Origin: an uncultured Desulfobacterales bacterium
GTDB taxonomy: Bacteria > Desulfobacterota > Desulfobacteria > Desulfobacterales > G020354645
Reading direction: 5' to 3'
Assembly (NCBI GenBank): GCA_947259865.1
Contig: CAMYNZ010000015.1
Span: 1 to 28,008, forward strand
DNA length: 28,008 bases
Shown: positions 6,512 through 15,099 of the stretch, one piece after another
Numbering within the stretch: position 1 is the first letter of the stretch
How the letters are laid out: each line of letters starts with the position of its first letter
Position numbers and translations under genes: made by a program
Notes under the pieces: generated by a model
Database searches by the model: none
What the model saw: only the letters and a program-made list of their open reading frames with translations
What the model was told of the DNA's origin: nothing

Positions 6512-7642
6512 TTGCAATTTTCACTACTACATACAGATCCATCTACTAAGGCAAGGGCCGGTGAAATGATTACCGATCACGGGGTTATTAAAACCCCCAT
6601 ATTTATGCCGGTGGGAACGGTAGCCTCAGTTAAGGGGATTCATCAGAAAGAATTACGGGAGGAAATAGATCCTGATATCATCCTGGGAAATACTTATCAT
6701 TTGTATTTAAGGCCCGGCACAGAAATTTTACGCAAGGCTGGTGGTTTGCATGCTTTTATGGGATGGGATCGAAATATATTAACGGATAGCGGAGGCTATC
6801 AGGTGTATTCACTTTCCGCGAACAGGAAGATAAAGGAAGAAGGAGTAAAATTCAAGTCGCATATTGATGGTTCTTTACATATGTTTACTCCAGAGAAAGT
6901 CATGGAAATTCAAAGGACCATAGGGGCAGATATCATTATGGCTTTCGATGAATGTACACCCTATCCGTGTGAGTACGACTACGCGAAGAAATCTATGCAT
7001 ATGACTCATAGGTGGCTAGACAGATGTACAGAATATCTTAATAAGACACCTAGTATGTATGGTTATTCTCAAACATTCTTCCCTATAGTTCAGGGGTCTA
7101 CTTTTAAAGATCTCAGAAGACAATCGGCCGAATATATTGCCGGTGTGGGAGCTGAAGGGAATGCCATTGGTGGTCTGTCTGTTGGAGAACCTGCAGAAGA
7201 GATGTATGCCATGACAGAGGTGGTATGCGATATATTACCTGAGGATAAGCCCAGATATTTGATGGGTGTGGGTACACCTATCAATATTCTGGAGAACATA
7301 GCACTGGGGATCGATATGTTCGATTGTGTGATGCCTACCCGTAATGGGCGTAATGGGATGTTATTTACGGCTCACGGTACCATCAATATTAAAAATAAAA
7401 AATGGGAAGATGATTTCTCACCAATAGATGAAAATGGACCAACCTTTGTAGACAGAGAATATACGAAGGCCTATCTCAGGCATCTTTTTGCTGCTAATGA
7501 ATATCTTGGGAGACAGATCGCTAGCATCCACAATCTCGGATTTTATCTATGGTTGGTGCGCGAAGCTAGAAATCATATTTTAGCGGGAGATTTTGGTGCC
7601 TGGAAAACGATGATGGTAAAACAAATGGATAAACGCTTGTAA
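6512..7642 (+). CDS. tgt: tRNA-guanine transglycosylase (queuine tRNA-ribosyltransferase)
   Basis: Exchanges guanine 34 in GUN-anticodon tRNAs for preQ1 in queuosine synthesis. The frame is open from 6356, but family homology begins at QFSLLHTDPSTKARAG, directly after a TTG at 6512, giving the expected 376 residues and leaving the -7 box at 6487-6494 outside the gene. Hallmarks are present: TPIFMPVGT, LTDSGGYQVYSL, DIIMAFDECTPYP, GGLSVGEP and the nucleophile Asp in FDCVMPTRNGRNGM. Odd point: the C-x-C-x2-C zinc triad that normally precedes the AYLxHL helix is absent, with no cysteine after DCVMP, although the zinc-ligand His in SIHN is kept. First gene of tgt-lptF-eamA; its TAA overlaps the lptF ATG by one base. 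Confidence 0.93.
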   Translation: MQFSLLHTDPSTKARAGEMITDHGVIKTPIFMPVGTVASVKGIHQKELREEIDPDIILGNTYHLYLRPGTEILRKAGGLHAFMGWDRNILTDSGGYQVYSLSANRKIKEEGVKFKSHIDGSLHMFTPEKVMEIQRTIGADIIMAFDECTPYPCEYDYAKKSMHMTHRWLDRCTEYLNKTPSMYGYSQTFFPIVQGSTFKDLRRQSAEYIAGVGAEGNAIGGLSVGEPAEEMYAMTEVVCDILPEDKPRYLMGVGTPINILENIALGIDMFDCVMPTRNGRNGMLFTAHGTINIKNKKWEDDFSPIDENGPTFVDREYTKAYLRHLFAANEYLGRQIASIHNLGFYLWLVREARNHILAGDFGAWKTMMVKQMDKRL

Positions 7643-8724
7643 TGCTAAAGATTCTGGATTGGTTTATTTTGAAGCGATACCTCGTCACTTTCGGGATGAT
7701 GCTTCTTTTGTTTGTGCCAATTGGTATCATGCTTAACCTGGCGGAACAGATAGGAAAAATGATAGATAACGAGGCTCCTTTGAACGAGATCCTCATCTAT
7801 TATATGAATTTTACAATTTACATTGGGAACCTACTGTTCCCCATATTTCTCTTTCTCTCTATTATCTTTTTTACATCCAAGTTGGCGAATAACACGGAGA
7901 TCGTGGCTATTTTGAGTTCCGGGGTCTCTTATAGCCGGTTTTTACGGCCTTATTGGATCGGGGCCTCAATGGTTGCCGTACTTATGTTCTTTATGAGCAT
8001 GTTTATTGTACCTAACGCCAGTATAGGGTACCATGAGTTTAAGTTTAAATATCTTAAAAGAGGCAAACAAGACCGGGTAACGAGCAATATTTTTAATCAG
8101 CTGAATGAGAACGACTTCATATATGTAAGCAGTTTTGATCCGGATCGCCAAATAGGCTATAACTTCACTTTTGAACATTTCGATGAGAACAATGAGCTAT
8201 CGGAAAAAATTAGCGCCGGGAACATTAGATGGGTATCAAAAGATAGCGTCTATAGGCTTACAAGCTATACAAATAGAAAGATATTAGGAAAGGAAGAAAA
8301 AGTGGTCACAAAACGGAGACTCGACACTATTTTTAACTTTAAAATAGATGATCTGACACCGGTTTCTTATGTGGCTGAGACGAAAAACCTCTTTGAACTG
8401 AATAAGTTTATTAATATACAGCGAAATAAGGGTGCCTCAAACATCAATACTTATATATTGGTAAAATACAAAAGATGGGCCTTACCATTAACTGCTTTCA
8501 TTCTCACTGTTATAGGGGTGGCAGTATCCTCTGTAAAACGCAGGGGCGGAATGGGTGTCAATCTGGCCCTTGGTATTGGGGTAGCTTTTATTTATATCTT
8601 TTTTGACAAGGTATTTGGCACGCTTGCTGAGCAATCCGGTTTTTCTCCGATGCTGGCAGTGATCATCCCAAACCTTGCATTTGGTGTATTAGGTTTCTAC
8701 CTTCTTCAAAATGCAAAACGATAA
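7642..8724 (+). CDS. LptF/LptG family permease (YjgP/YjgQ)
   Basis: A 360-residue inner-membrane protein with the LptF/LptG layout: three N-terminal membrane segments (about residues 12-34, 52-76, 98-122), a periplasmic beta-jellyroll region (about 125-270, e.g. ENDFIYVSSFDPDRQ) and three C-terminal segments (about 275-355). With LptB it would form the ABC transporter that extracts LPS from the inner membrane and feeds the Lpt bridge. Sequence alone does not decide LptF versus LptG; the KRYLVTFGMMLLLFVP start is common in Bacteroidota members. It is translationally coupled to tgt (TAATG) and overlaps the next gene by 14 bp. Confidence 0.88.
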   Translation: MLKILDWFILKRYLVTFGMMLLLFVPIGIMLNLAEQIGKMIDNEAPLNEILIYYMNFTIYIGNLLFPIFLFLSIIFFTSKLANNTEIVAILSSGVSYSRFLRPYWIGASMVAVLMFFMSMFIVPNASIGYHEFKFKYLKRGKQDRVTSNIFNQLNENDFIYVSSFDPDRQIGYNFTFEHFDENNELSEKISAGNIRWVSKDSVYRLTSYTNRKILGKEEKVVTKRRLDTIFNFKIDDLTPVSYVAETKNLFELNKFINIQRNKGASNINTYILVKYKRWALPLTAFILTVIGVAVSSVKRRGGMGVNLALGIGVAFIYIFFDKVFGTLAEQSGFSPMLAVIIPNLAFGVLGFYLLQNAKR

Positions 8725-9555
8725 CCTAAAGAATTATCTGCTTCTTCACCTCATTGTCTTTATCTGGGGCTTTACCGCGGTATTAGGAAAATTGATCAGT
8801 ATTGATGCCCTACCGCTTGTATGGTACCGTATGTTTTTGGCTGCACTTTGTATCCTTATCTATATAGGAATAAGAAAATTTTCGTTAAAGGTCTCTTCAA
8901 AGACACTGATGGTCTTATTAATTGCAGGGATCACCATAGCATTACATTGGATCACTTTTTTTAGCGCCATTAAAGTCTCTGATCTCTCTTAGAACCTCTG
9001 TGGTACGGCAGAAAGATCATTGGTTATGAAGTTATTTTTGGTTTGATAGTGATCATAGGCCTGTATTTTATTTTTAATGTAAGCACAGAATATACCCTGG
9101 GGATTATACTCGCCCTTATTTCGGCTCTTTTAGGAGCTGTATTTACCCTTATCAATGGACAATTAATAAAGTCCCATAAACCCTCCATCATTGGATTTTA
9201 TGAACTTTTCAGTGGCATGCTCTTTATTACGGTTTACATTCTATTTCAGAAAGGATTTAGCAGTGAATTCTTTGATTTAAGTAGACAGGATTGGGGATAT
9301 TTGCTCATCCTCGCCTCCATATGCACAGCTTATGCCTTTATTGCCTCTGTAAAGATCATGCGCTTCATTAGTCCATATACCGTATTGCTCACCGTAAACC
9401 TGGAACCGGTTTATGGAATTCTTCTCGCCTTTGCTATTTTTGGTGAGAGCGAAAAAATGAACGGCTTGTTTTATGCAGGAGCCTTTATAATTTTACTCAC
9501 AGTGGTTGCTAACGGTATTTTGAAGAATCGCGAGCGATTAAAAAGGAGTAGGTGA
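8711..9555 (+). pseudogene. EamA-family transporter broken by an internal out-of-frame deletion
   Basis: Two reading frames encode consecutive parts of one EamA/DMT (drug/metabolite) transporter. 8711-8992 gives MQNDNLKNYLLLHLIVFIWG up to FFSAIKVSDLS and then TAG. From about 8986 a different frame gives LLEPLWYGRK and continues to 9555 with the second EamA repeat (ISALLGAVFTLING to LEPVYGILLAFAIFGES). In relatives about 17 residues (one membrane helix) separate AIKVS from the LEPLWYGRK segment, so roughly 50 nt are missing and the frame is shifted. As written it cannot make a full ten-helix transporter. It may be a true pseudogene or an assembly collapse around the CTCTGATCTCTCT run. Third gene of the tgt operon. 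Confidence 0.85.
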
Positions 9556-9560
9556 CCAAA

Positions 9561-9587
9561 TTGGTTCCCATTAATATTTTATATTTG
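9561..9587 (+). promoter_or_regulatory. Promoter of accA
   Basis: TTG (9561-9563), 16 nt, then TATATTTG (9580-9587), a perfect -7 box with slightly short spacing. Transcription would start near 9594, about 23 nt before the accA ATG. Confidence 0.6.
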
Positions 9588-9616
9588 TGGGCTGAACCTA
9601 ACGAAAATACTAATAG

Positions 9617-10570
9617 ATGGAATATTTGGATTTTGAACTTCCTATAAAGGAGTTGGAAGAACAATTGGAGAAATGTCAGGTCATAGGGGAGGAGAGTGAT
9701 GTAGATGTTACTGAGACTTGCATACAGATCGAAAAAAAGCTTTCCGAAACTCGTAAATCGATCTATAAAAATCTTACCGCCTGGCAACGGGTACAATTAT
9801 CGAGGCATCCCAACAGGCCATATACGCTAGATTATATCAAAGCAATCTGTGGAGATACCTTCCTGGAACTGCACGGAGACAGAAATGTGAAGGATGATAA
9901 AGCAATGATTGGTGGCTTGGGAAAGATCGGAGATCAGAGCTATATGTTTATAGGTCAACAAAAAGGGTATAATACAAAAACCAGACAATTTCGAAATTTT
10001 GGAATGGCCAACCCGGAAGGTTATCGAAAAGCTTTGCGATTGATGAGATCTGCTGAAAAATTTGGAATCCCAGTAGTTAGCCTAATAGATACCCCCGGTG
10101 CTTACCCGGGAATAGAGGCTGAGGAACGTGGACAGGGAGAGGCCATAGCAAGGAATATACTTGAAATGACCCGACTAAAAGTCCCGATCATAGTAGTGAT
10201 CATAGGAGAAGGTGCCTCAGGTGGCGCTTTGGGTATTGGTGTTGGTGATAAGGTATTGATGCTCGAAAATACATGGTACTCTGTGATCTCTCCAGAATCT
10301 TGTTCTTCTATCCTATGGAGGAGCTGGGAATACAAGGAAATAGCCGCTGATGCACTGAAACTTACTGCCATCGATATGAAAAAATTAAAACTCATAGACG
10401 AGATCGTAAAAGAACCAGAAGGTGGTGCACATTCTAATAGAGATAAGACATTTACCATTGTCAAAAACAAAATTTCCAAGCATTACGAAGAGCTCAAAAA
10501 GTTATCACCAAAGGAGCTGGTCAAAATGCGAATGGATAAATATGCTGATATGGGTGTTTTTGGCGGGTAA
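9617..10570 (+). CDS. accA: Acetyl-CoA carboxylase carboxyltransferase subunit alpha
   Basis: The alpha subunit of the carboxyltransferase that moves CO2 from carboxybiotin to acetyl-CoA, giving malonyl-CoA for fatty-acid synthesis; works with AccD in the cytosol. At 317 residues it has normal length. The N-terminal helix region ([14 protein letters not shown]) precedes [62 protein letters not shown] and the oxyanion-hole glycine motif [15 protein letters not shown]. The C-terminal [12 protein letters not shown] is typical. It has its own promoter and a strong terminator, so it is monocistronic; accD is not in the window. Confidence 0.97.
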   Translation: MEYLDFELPIKELEEQLEKCQVIGEESDVDVTETCIQIEKKLSETRKSIYKNLTAWQRVQLSRHPNRPYTLDYIKAICGDTFLELHGDRNVKDDKAMIGGLGKIGDQSYMFIGQQKGYNTKTRQFRNFGMANPEGYRKALRLMRSAEKFGIPVVSLIDTPGAYPGIEAEERGQGEAIARNILEMTRLKVPIIVVIIGEGASGGALGIGVGDKVLMLENTWYSVISPESCSSILWRSWEYKEIAADALKLTAIDMKKLKLIDEIVKEPEGGAHSNRDKTFTIVKNKISKHYEELKKLSPKELVKMRMDKYADMGVFGG

Positions 10571-10594
10571 AACGCTGGATTAAAAGCTAAAACG

Positions 10595-10625
10595 AAAACC
10601 GAAGTTATTCCACTTCGGTTTTTTT
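10595..10625 (+). terminator. Terminator of accA
   Basis: An 11-bp stem AAAACCGAAGT (10595-10605) with ACTTCGGTTTT (10612-10622), a 6-nt loop and a T7 tract (10619-10625), 25 bp after the accA stop codon. Confidence 0.9.
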
Positions 10626-10737
10626 ACGTTATCAACACAAATTCGTAACTTATCAACATACCAATTGTTGATGACCGGTTAATATCGGAATTTCATTTTT
10701 AAATGGTAACTTAAGGTTAATGCATACTTTAGCAGCT

Positions 10738-12291
10738 ATGGAGAAACCAAGTCCTGTCATAGGTCATAAAATAGGGAAGTCTACCCTGATCAACCTTGAA
10801 AAGGGTAAAATACCACCTCAAGCCGTTGATTTAGAGGAGGTTGTGCTTGGTGCTATGATGATCGACAAGAAAGGGGTAGATGAGGTAATTGACATTCTTC
10901 ATCCCGATGTCTTCTATAAGGACGCACATCGTTATATCTATGAAGCGGTCTTCAAGTTGTTTGAAACCTCCGAGCCAGTGGATTTATTAACCGTTTCTGC
11001 CCAATTACGAAAGGAAGGAAGATTGGATCAGGTTGGAGGTGATTTTTACCTAATCAAACTCACTCAAAAAGTAGCAAGTTCTGCCCATATTGAGTTCCAT
11101 GCCCGCATCATCCTCCAAAAATATATTCAGCGTAGTTTAATAAAGATTTCAAGTGAGATCATCGAAGATGCTTATAATGAGTCTACTGATGTTTTTGATC
11201 TCTTAGATAATGCAGAAGCAAAATTATATGAGGTTACCCAGGGTAACCTAAAACGCTCTGCAGAAACAGCTCAAAATTTGGTCATTCAGGCCAAGAAAAA
11301 GATAGAGGAAATATCCAATAAAGATGGATTAAGTGGAATTCCTTCCGGATTTGATAAGGTAGACAGGCTAACTTCGGGATGGCAACCGAGCGACTTGATA
11401 ATTATTGCTGCAAGACCGGGAATGGGAAAAACAGCCCTGACGCTTTCCATGGCTAGAAACATGGCGGTGAATTCCAATATTCCGGTGGCTTTCTTTTCTC
11501 TGGAAATGTCTTCAGTTCAGTTGATCACTCGTCTTATTTCTTCAGAAACGGGTCTGTCATCTGAAAAACTCCGTACCGGAAGACTGGAAAAACACGAATG
11601 GGAACAATTGAATGTAAAGGTAAAAGCGCTGGAAACAGCCCCATTGTTTATAGACGATTCTCCATCATTATCAATTTTTGATCTTCGGGCAAAGGCGAGA
11701 CGTTTAGCTTCACAGCACAACATCAAACTCATAGTATTAGATTATCTGCAGCTTATGACAGCTGGCGGCAGTCAAAAAGGAGGGAATAGGGAACAGGAAA
11801 TATCTATGATCTCAAGAAATTTAAAAGCCCTGGCCAAGGAACTTAACATCCCTGTCATTGCTCTTTCACAGCTATCACGGGCAGTAGAAACGCGTGGAGG
11901 AAGCAAAAGACCGATCCTTTCAGACCTTAGGGAATCTGGTGCTATTGAACAGGATGCGGATATTGTTTCCTTTATCTACAGGCCCGAATACTACAAAATA
12001 GATGAATGGGATGATGAAGAACGCACTCCAACCCAAGGGCAAGCCGAGTTCATTGTTGCCAAGCACAGAAATGGAGGCTTAGATAATATTAGGTTAAAGT
12101 TCATTGGACAACTAGGTAAATTTGATAACTTGGATGACTTTGATTCACCTTTCGAATTTCAGTCAAAAATGAATGCCGATGGGGATAATCCGTTTATTAC
12201 CAAAAATCTTCCAAATGCAGATGAAGCCTTTGGAAGTGCAATGAACGACAATCCAGATCTAGACCCGGATGACAACGAAGTCCCATTTTAA
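10738..12291 (+). CDS. dnaB: Replicative DNA helicase
   Basis: Hexameric helicase that unwinds DNA ahead of the replisome. The 517-residue product has the DnaB N-terminal domain (PPQAVDLEEVVLGAMM to about residue 130) and the RecA-like C-terminal domain. Walker A is ARPGMGKTAL (about 223-233), Walker B is LIVLDYLQLM (about 331), followed by SQLSRAVETRGG, LSDLRESGAIEQDAD and FIYRPEYY. There is no intein. The C-terminal tail is acidic and Asn/Asp-rich, ending DDNEVPF, as in other Flavobacteriia. The ATG at 10738 fits family starts (MEKPSPVIGHK); an in-frame ATG at 10720 is six codons upstream. A weak box TACTTTAG at 10723-10730 would make the transcript almost leaderless; this is not certain. 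Confidence 0.96.
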   Translation: MEKPSPVIGHKIGKSTLINLEKGKIPPQAVDLEEVVLGAMMIDKKGVDEVIDILHPDVFYKDAHRYIYEAVFKLFETSEPVDLLTVSAQLRKEGRLDQVGGDFYLIKLTQKVASSAHIEFHARIILQKYIQRSLIKISSEIIEDAYNESTDVFDLLDNAEAKLYEVTQGNLKRSAETAQNLVIQAKKKIEEISNKDGLSGIPSGFDKVDRLTSGWQPSDLIIIAARPGMGKTALTLSMARNMAVNSNIPVAFFSLEMSSVQLITRLISSETGLSSEKLRTGRLEKHEWEQLNVKVKALETAPLFIDDSPSLSIFDLRAKARRLASQHNIKLIVLDYLQLMTAGGSQKGGNREQEISMISRNLKALAKELNIPVIALSQLSRAVETRGGSKRPILSDLRESGAIEQDADIVSFIYRPEYYKIDEWDDEERTPTQGQAEFIVAKHRNGGLDNIRLKFIGQLGKFDNLDDFDSPFEFQSKMNADGDNPFITKNLPNADEAFGSAMNDNPDLDPDDNEVPF

Positions 12292-12342
12292 GAATAGAAG
12301 ACCGGTACTTACATTTTCAATACCCTATCTTTTTCCTTTTTT

Positions 12343-12368
12343 AAAAAGGGTATCCCTTGTTTTTTTTA
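12343..12368 (+). terminator. Possible weak terminator after dnaB
   Basis: AAGGG-TAT-CCCTT (12346-12358) followed by a G and a run of Ts. The stem is only 5 bp, so this is a tentative call; it lies between the dnaB stop and the signal peptide of the next gene. Confidence 0.35.
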
Positions 12369-12382
12369 GGCCTGGTTTTCAA

Positions 12383-13645
12383 ATAAAGCATTTCCTTTTA
12401 GTATTCATACTTCTTGCGTGCAATTTATCCTCTATGGCATCCATGATCCTCATCCCCATGGATGCGGAAAGTCAGGAAAACCATTTAAAAGCCTACGGTA
12501 TTACCTTCTGGATCCTTACAAAAGAGCAAAAGGTACAGTGGTTGTTGAATTACCGAGGAGGCTCATTTTTATTACCGGACGGGGATTCAATAAGAAGTGA
12601 ATGTCAAATAAGGGGTGTTTCCTATGAAGTTATTTCAGATGCCCAGGCAGAGGCCATTTTAGATGCCATTGCCAGTCCTTCACAGAATCAGGAGGCTGTA
12701 ATCCTTGAGAAGGCGCCAAAAATAGCAGTCTATAGCCCTAAAGAAAATCAACCCTGGGATGATGCGGTTACTATGGTATTGACCTATGCCGAAATACCTT
12801 ATGTTACTGTGTATGATGAAGAGGTCCTAGATGATCAGCTGGCTCTTTATGATTGGTTGCACCTGCATCATGAAGACTTCACCGGGCAATATGGAAAATT
12901 CTATCAGGCCTATCGTTCACAGCCCTGGTATATTGAAGGGAAACTTAACGCCGAAGCCCTGGCTTCCAAACTGGGATATTCTAAAGTTTCTGAAGAAAAG
13001 GGTGCAGTAGCCTTAAAGATCAGGAATTATGTCATTGGGGGAGGATTTATGTTTGCTATGTGTTCTGCTACTGACAGTTTTGATATTGCCCTGGCGGCGC
13101 AAGGAGTAGATATATGCGAACCCATGTTCGACGGGGATCCTTCAGAGCCTAATTACCAAAGCAAATTAATTTTTGGAAATACGTTTGCCTTTCAGAACTT
13201 CATCTTGGAAAGAAACCCGCTGCGGTATGAGTTCTCCACCATAGATATGACCAATAAGCGACAGCGTGTACCAAGGGAGTCGGATTATTTCTCTTTGATG
13301 GATTTCTCCGCCAAATGGGATCCGGTCCCTACAATGCTTTGTCAGAACCACACCTCTCTGGTCAAAGGATTTATGGGGCAAACAACAGCTTTTGAAAGAA
13401 GTGAGATTAAACCCACGGTGCTGGTGTTGGGTGAAAATAAACTCAATGGAGAGGCACGCTATATCCACGGCATCAAAGGAAAAGGTTTTTTTACCTTTTA
13501 CGGAGGGCATGATCCGGAAGACTACCAACACCGGGTTGGAGACCCAAAGACCGAACTCGAATTACATCCTAACTCCCCTGGATATCGACTTATTTTAAAT
13601 AATGTACTATTTCCGGCAGCACGCAAGAAGAAACAAAAGACCTAA
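12383..13645 (+). CDS. Conserved exported protein, usually labelled 'asparagine synthetase B'
   Basis: About 420 residues. From memory, near-identical homologues sit in many Flavobacteriia and are annotated 'asparagine synthetase B', but I see neither an N-terminal nucleophile Cys glutaminase domain nor the SGGxDS ATP-pyrophosphatase motif, so the name is not supported. Recognisable conserved blocks are LIPMDAESQ, LNYRGGSFLLPD, LHHEDFTGQYGKF, GGGFMFAMCSATDSFDIALAA, FSAKWDPVPTML, FYGGHDPEDYQHRVGDP and HPNSPGYRLILNN. The mature part follows a hydrophobic leader KHFLLVFILLACNLSSMAS. The start is a problem: the frame has ATG only at 12269 (inside dnaB) and 12434 (after the leader); an ATA at 12383 sits exactly where the leader should start and is used here. 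It overlaps the HAD gene by 4 bp at its end. Confidence 0.7.
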   Translation: MKHFLLVFILLACNLSSMASMILIPMDAESQENHLKAYGITFWILTKEQKVQWLLNYRGGSFLLPDGDSIRSECQIRGVSYEVISDAQAEAILDAIASPSQNQEAVILEKAPKIAVYSPKENQPWDDAVTMVLTYAEIPYVTVYDEEVLDDQLALYDWLHLHHEDFTGQYGKFYQAYRSQPWYIEGKLNAEALASKLGYSKVSEEKGAVALKIRNYVIGGGFMFAMCSATDSFDIALAAQGVDICEPMFDGDPSEPNYQSKLIFGNTFAFQNFILERNPLRYEFSTIDMTNKRQRVPRESDYFSLMDFSAKWDPVPTMLCQNHTSLVKGFMGQTTAFERSEIKPTVLVLGENKLNGEARYIHGIKGKGFFTFYGGHDPEDYQHRVGDPKTELELHPNSPGYRLILNNVLFPAARKKKQKT

Positions 13646-14448
13646 CCAAGGCTCTTCAATAAAATTTCCAGGATGCTTTCCACACCAAATTGGTCATTGC
13701 TATCTGTTCGGTATTTTGCCGCTTTGAGCACATTAGGATGGGCATTGGCCATTGCAAAGCTATAGTCCGAAAGGGCCATCATCTCCAGATCATTGTTATA
13801 ATCTCCGAAGACAAGGGTTTCACCGGGCCCAATGCCTAATTGGTTCTGTATCTTTTGCAGGGCATATCCCTTATGAGCATTGGGATGGGAAATATCTACC
13901 CAGTGTTGACCGGAAATCTTGACCATTAGCGATTGTTCAAAGGGAGCCACAAGAGGGTAGATAAACTCCTCCGAACTATCAAAATGGTAGACGGCAACTT
14001 TCATCACCTCTTCTTTAAAGTTATACAGATCATCAATGATCTCAAATTCTGTGTAATATTCTTTTAAGATCCTAAGAAAATCTTTTGAATGTCCTGAAAC
14101 AAAAGCGTTATTCCGGGCACAGAGAACAGCGTGAACTTCCTCAGAGCCTTTCAGTGAATCTAGAATGGTATCTTTTATGGACCCATTGAGTGGGGTTGAA
14201 ATTATCTCCCTGTCACCAAACATGGCGAGGCCACCATTTTCTGCTATTACAAAGATCTCGTCCTTAATTGGCTGTAACTTGGAAACAATACTATTATACT
14301 GCCTGCCGCTAGCCGCGGCAAATTGGACACCTTTGGCGCTTAAGGCTTCATAAAGATTAAAAAAACGAGGACTTACTTCATGCTGTGGGTTCAGCAATGT
14401 GCCATCCATATCGGTTACCACTAATTTTATTCGGGAAAGATCAATCAA
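13642..14448 (-). CDS. HAD-superfamily hydrolase, Cof-type
   Basis: A 268-residue HAD phosphatase of the Cof/YbiV type. Motif I is VTDMDGTLLNP with the nucleophile Asp13 and acid/base Asp15; motif II is the Ser in AAASGRQ; motif III is the Lys in the HKGYALQKI segment; motif IV is VFGDYNNDLEMM. The long insert between motifs II and III is the type-IIB cap that sets specificity. Such enzymes dephosphorylate sugar phosphates, FMN or PLP; the true substrate cannot be read here. A probable -7 box lies at 14467-14474. The gene converges with the AsnB-like gene, sharing 4 bp. Confidence 0.9.
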   Translation of the reverse strand: MIDLSRIKLVVTDMDGTLLNPQHEVSPRFFNLYEALSAKGVQFAAASGRQYNSIVSKLQPIKDEIFVIAENGGLAMFGDREIISTPLNGSIKDTILDSLKGSEEVHAVLCARNNAFVSGHSKDFLRILKEYYTEFEIIDDLYNFKEEVMKVAVYHFDSSEEFIYPLVAPFEQSLMVKISGQHWVDISHPNAHKGYALQKIQNQLGIGPGETLVFGDYNNDLEMMALSDYSFAMANAHPNVLKAAKYRTDSNDQFGVESILEILLKSLG

Positions 14449-14466
14449 GACAATAATTTTAAGCTA

Positions 14467-14474
14467 CAAAGGTA
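14467..14474 (-). promoter_or_regulatory. -7 box of the HAD gene
   Basis: TACCTTTG on the minus strand, a perfect TAnnTTTG, 18 bp before the HAD start codon. No TTG was seen at the usual -33 distance. Confidence 0.5.
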
Positions 14475-14531
14475 TTTCTAATGTTTAATTTCTTGGCATC
14501 TTTGGAAAAGTATTCTAACTGATAAAATCTC

Positions 14532-14960
14532 ATGCCGATGTTGATGCTTCAAAAAGAAATGATTTTACCCCCTTTCCGCAGGGGTGTGCACTTGATCACA
14601 GATCTGATCATGGACGAATTTATGGAACTAAAGAGAATAGAAGTGGGAATGGCTCAGATTTTTATAAAACACACTTCTGCCAGTCTAACCATCAATGAAA
14701 ATGCCGATCCGACGGTGAGGACCGATTTTGAAAAGCATTTGAATGTGATGGTACCCGAAAATGCCCCTTATTTTATCCATACCTACGAAGGTCCTGATGA
14801 TATGCCTGCCCATATCAAAGCTTCACTCATGGGGTCTTCCGTAATGATCCCTGTTTCCAAAGGCTCCTTTAATCTGGGAATATGGCAGGGTATTTATTTA
14901 TGTGAACACAGGAACAGTGCAGGTGGCCGGCACTTGATTATATCTGCTTGGGGCATGTAA
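14532..14960 (+). CDS. YjbQ-family protein (secondary thiamine-phosphate synthase-like)
   Basis: A 142-residue YjbQ/UPF0047 protein, a small trimeric beta protein. Diagnostic blocks are FRRGVHLITD, FIKHTSASLTINENADPTVRTDFE (conserved His and Asn/Asp) and the end LGIWQGIYLCEHRNSAGGRHL. Some homologues show weak thiamine-phosphate synthase activity in vitro, hence the name; the real role is unsettled. Three in-frame ATGs (14532, 14538, 14544) lie within five codons; the one at 14538 lines up best with relatives that begin M-x-x-x-QKE, so the true start may be there. Divergent from the HAD gene. Confidence 0.9.
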   Translation: MPMLMLQKEMILPPFRRGVHLITDLIMDEFMELKRIEVGMAQIFIKHTSASLTINENADPTVRTDFEKHLNVMVPENAPYFIHTYEGPDDMPAHIKASLMGSSVMIPVSKGSFNLGIWQGIYLCEHRNSAGGRHLIISAWGM

Positions 14961-15099
14961 CTTCTGACATAAGTATAAAGCATCCACTGTATTAGAATTA
15001 CTTACAAGTTTTGATGAGATAAATGATACTAGGTTTTAACGTTATTTCTCCTTGAAAAAGAGTACTTTAAGGTTAATTAACCAAATAAAACTAAGTACA

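Noticed and set aside
10102..10479. Antisense frame over accA (125 codons)
   Set aside because: Shadow of a well-conserved gene, Ser/Ile-rich, no homology.
13642..13680. Shared KSLG C-terminus of the HAD protein and icd as a processing or degradation tag
   Set aside because: Only four residues match, they are low-complexity, and no further protein in the window has them; coincidence.
15052..15099. TTG start for the TPR protein at 15052
   Set aside because: The extension (KKSTLRLINQIKLST) would precede and spoil a clean signal peptide that starts at the ATG at 15100.
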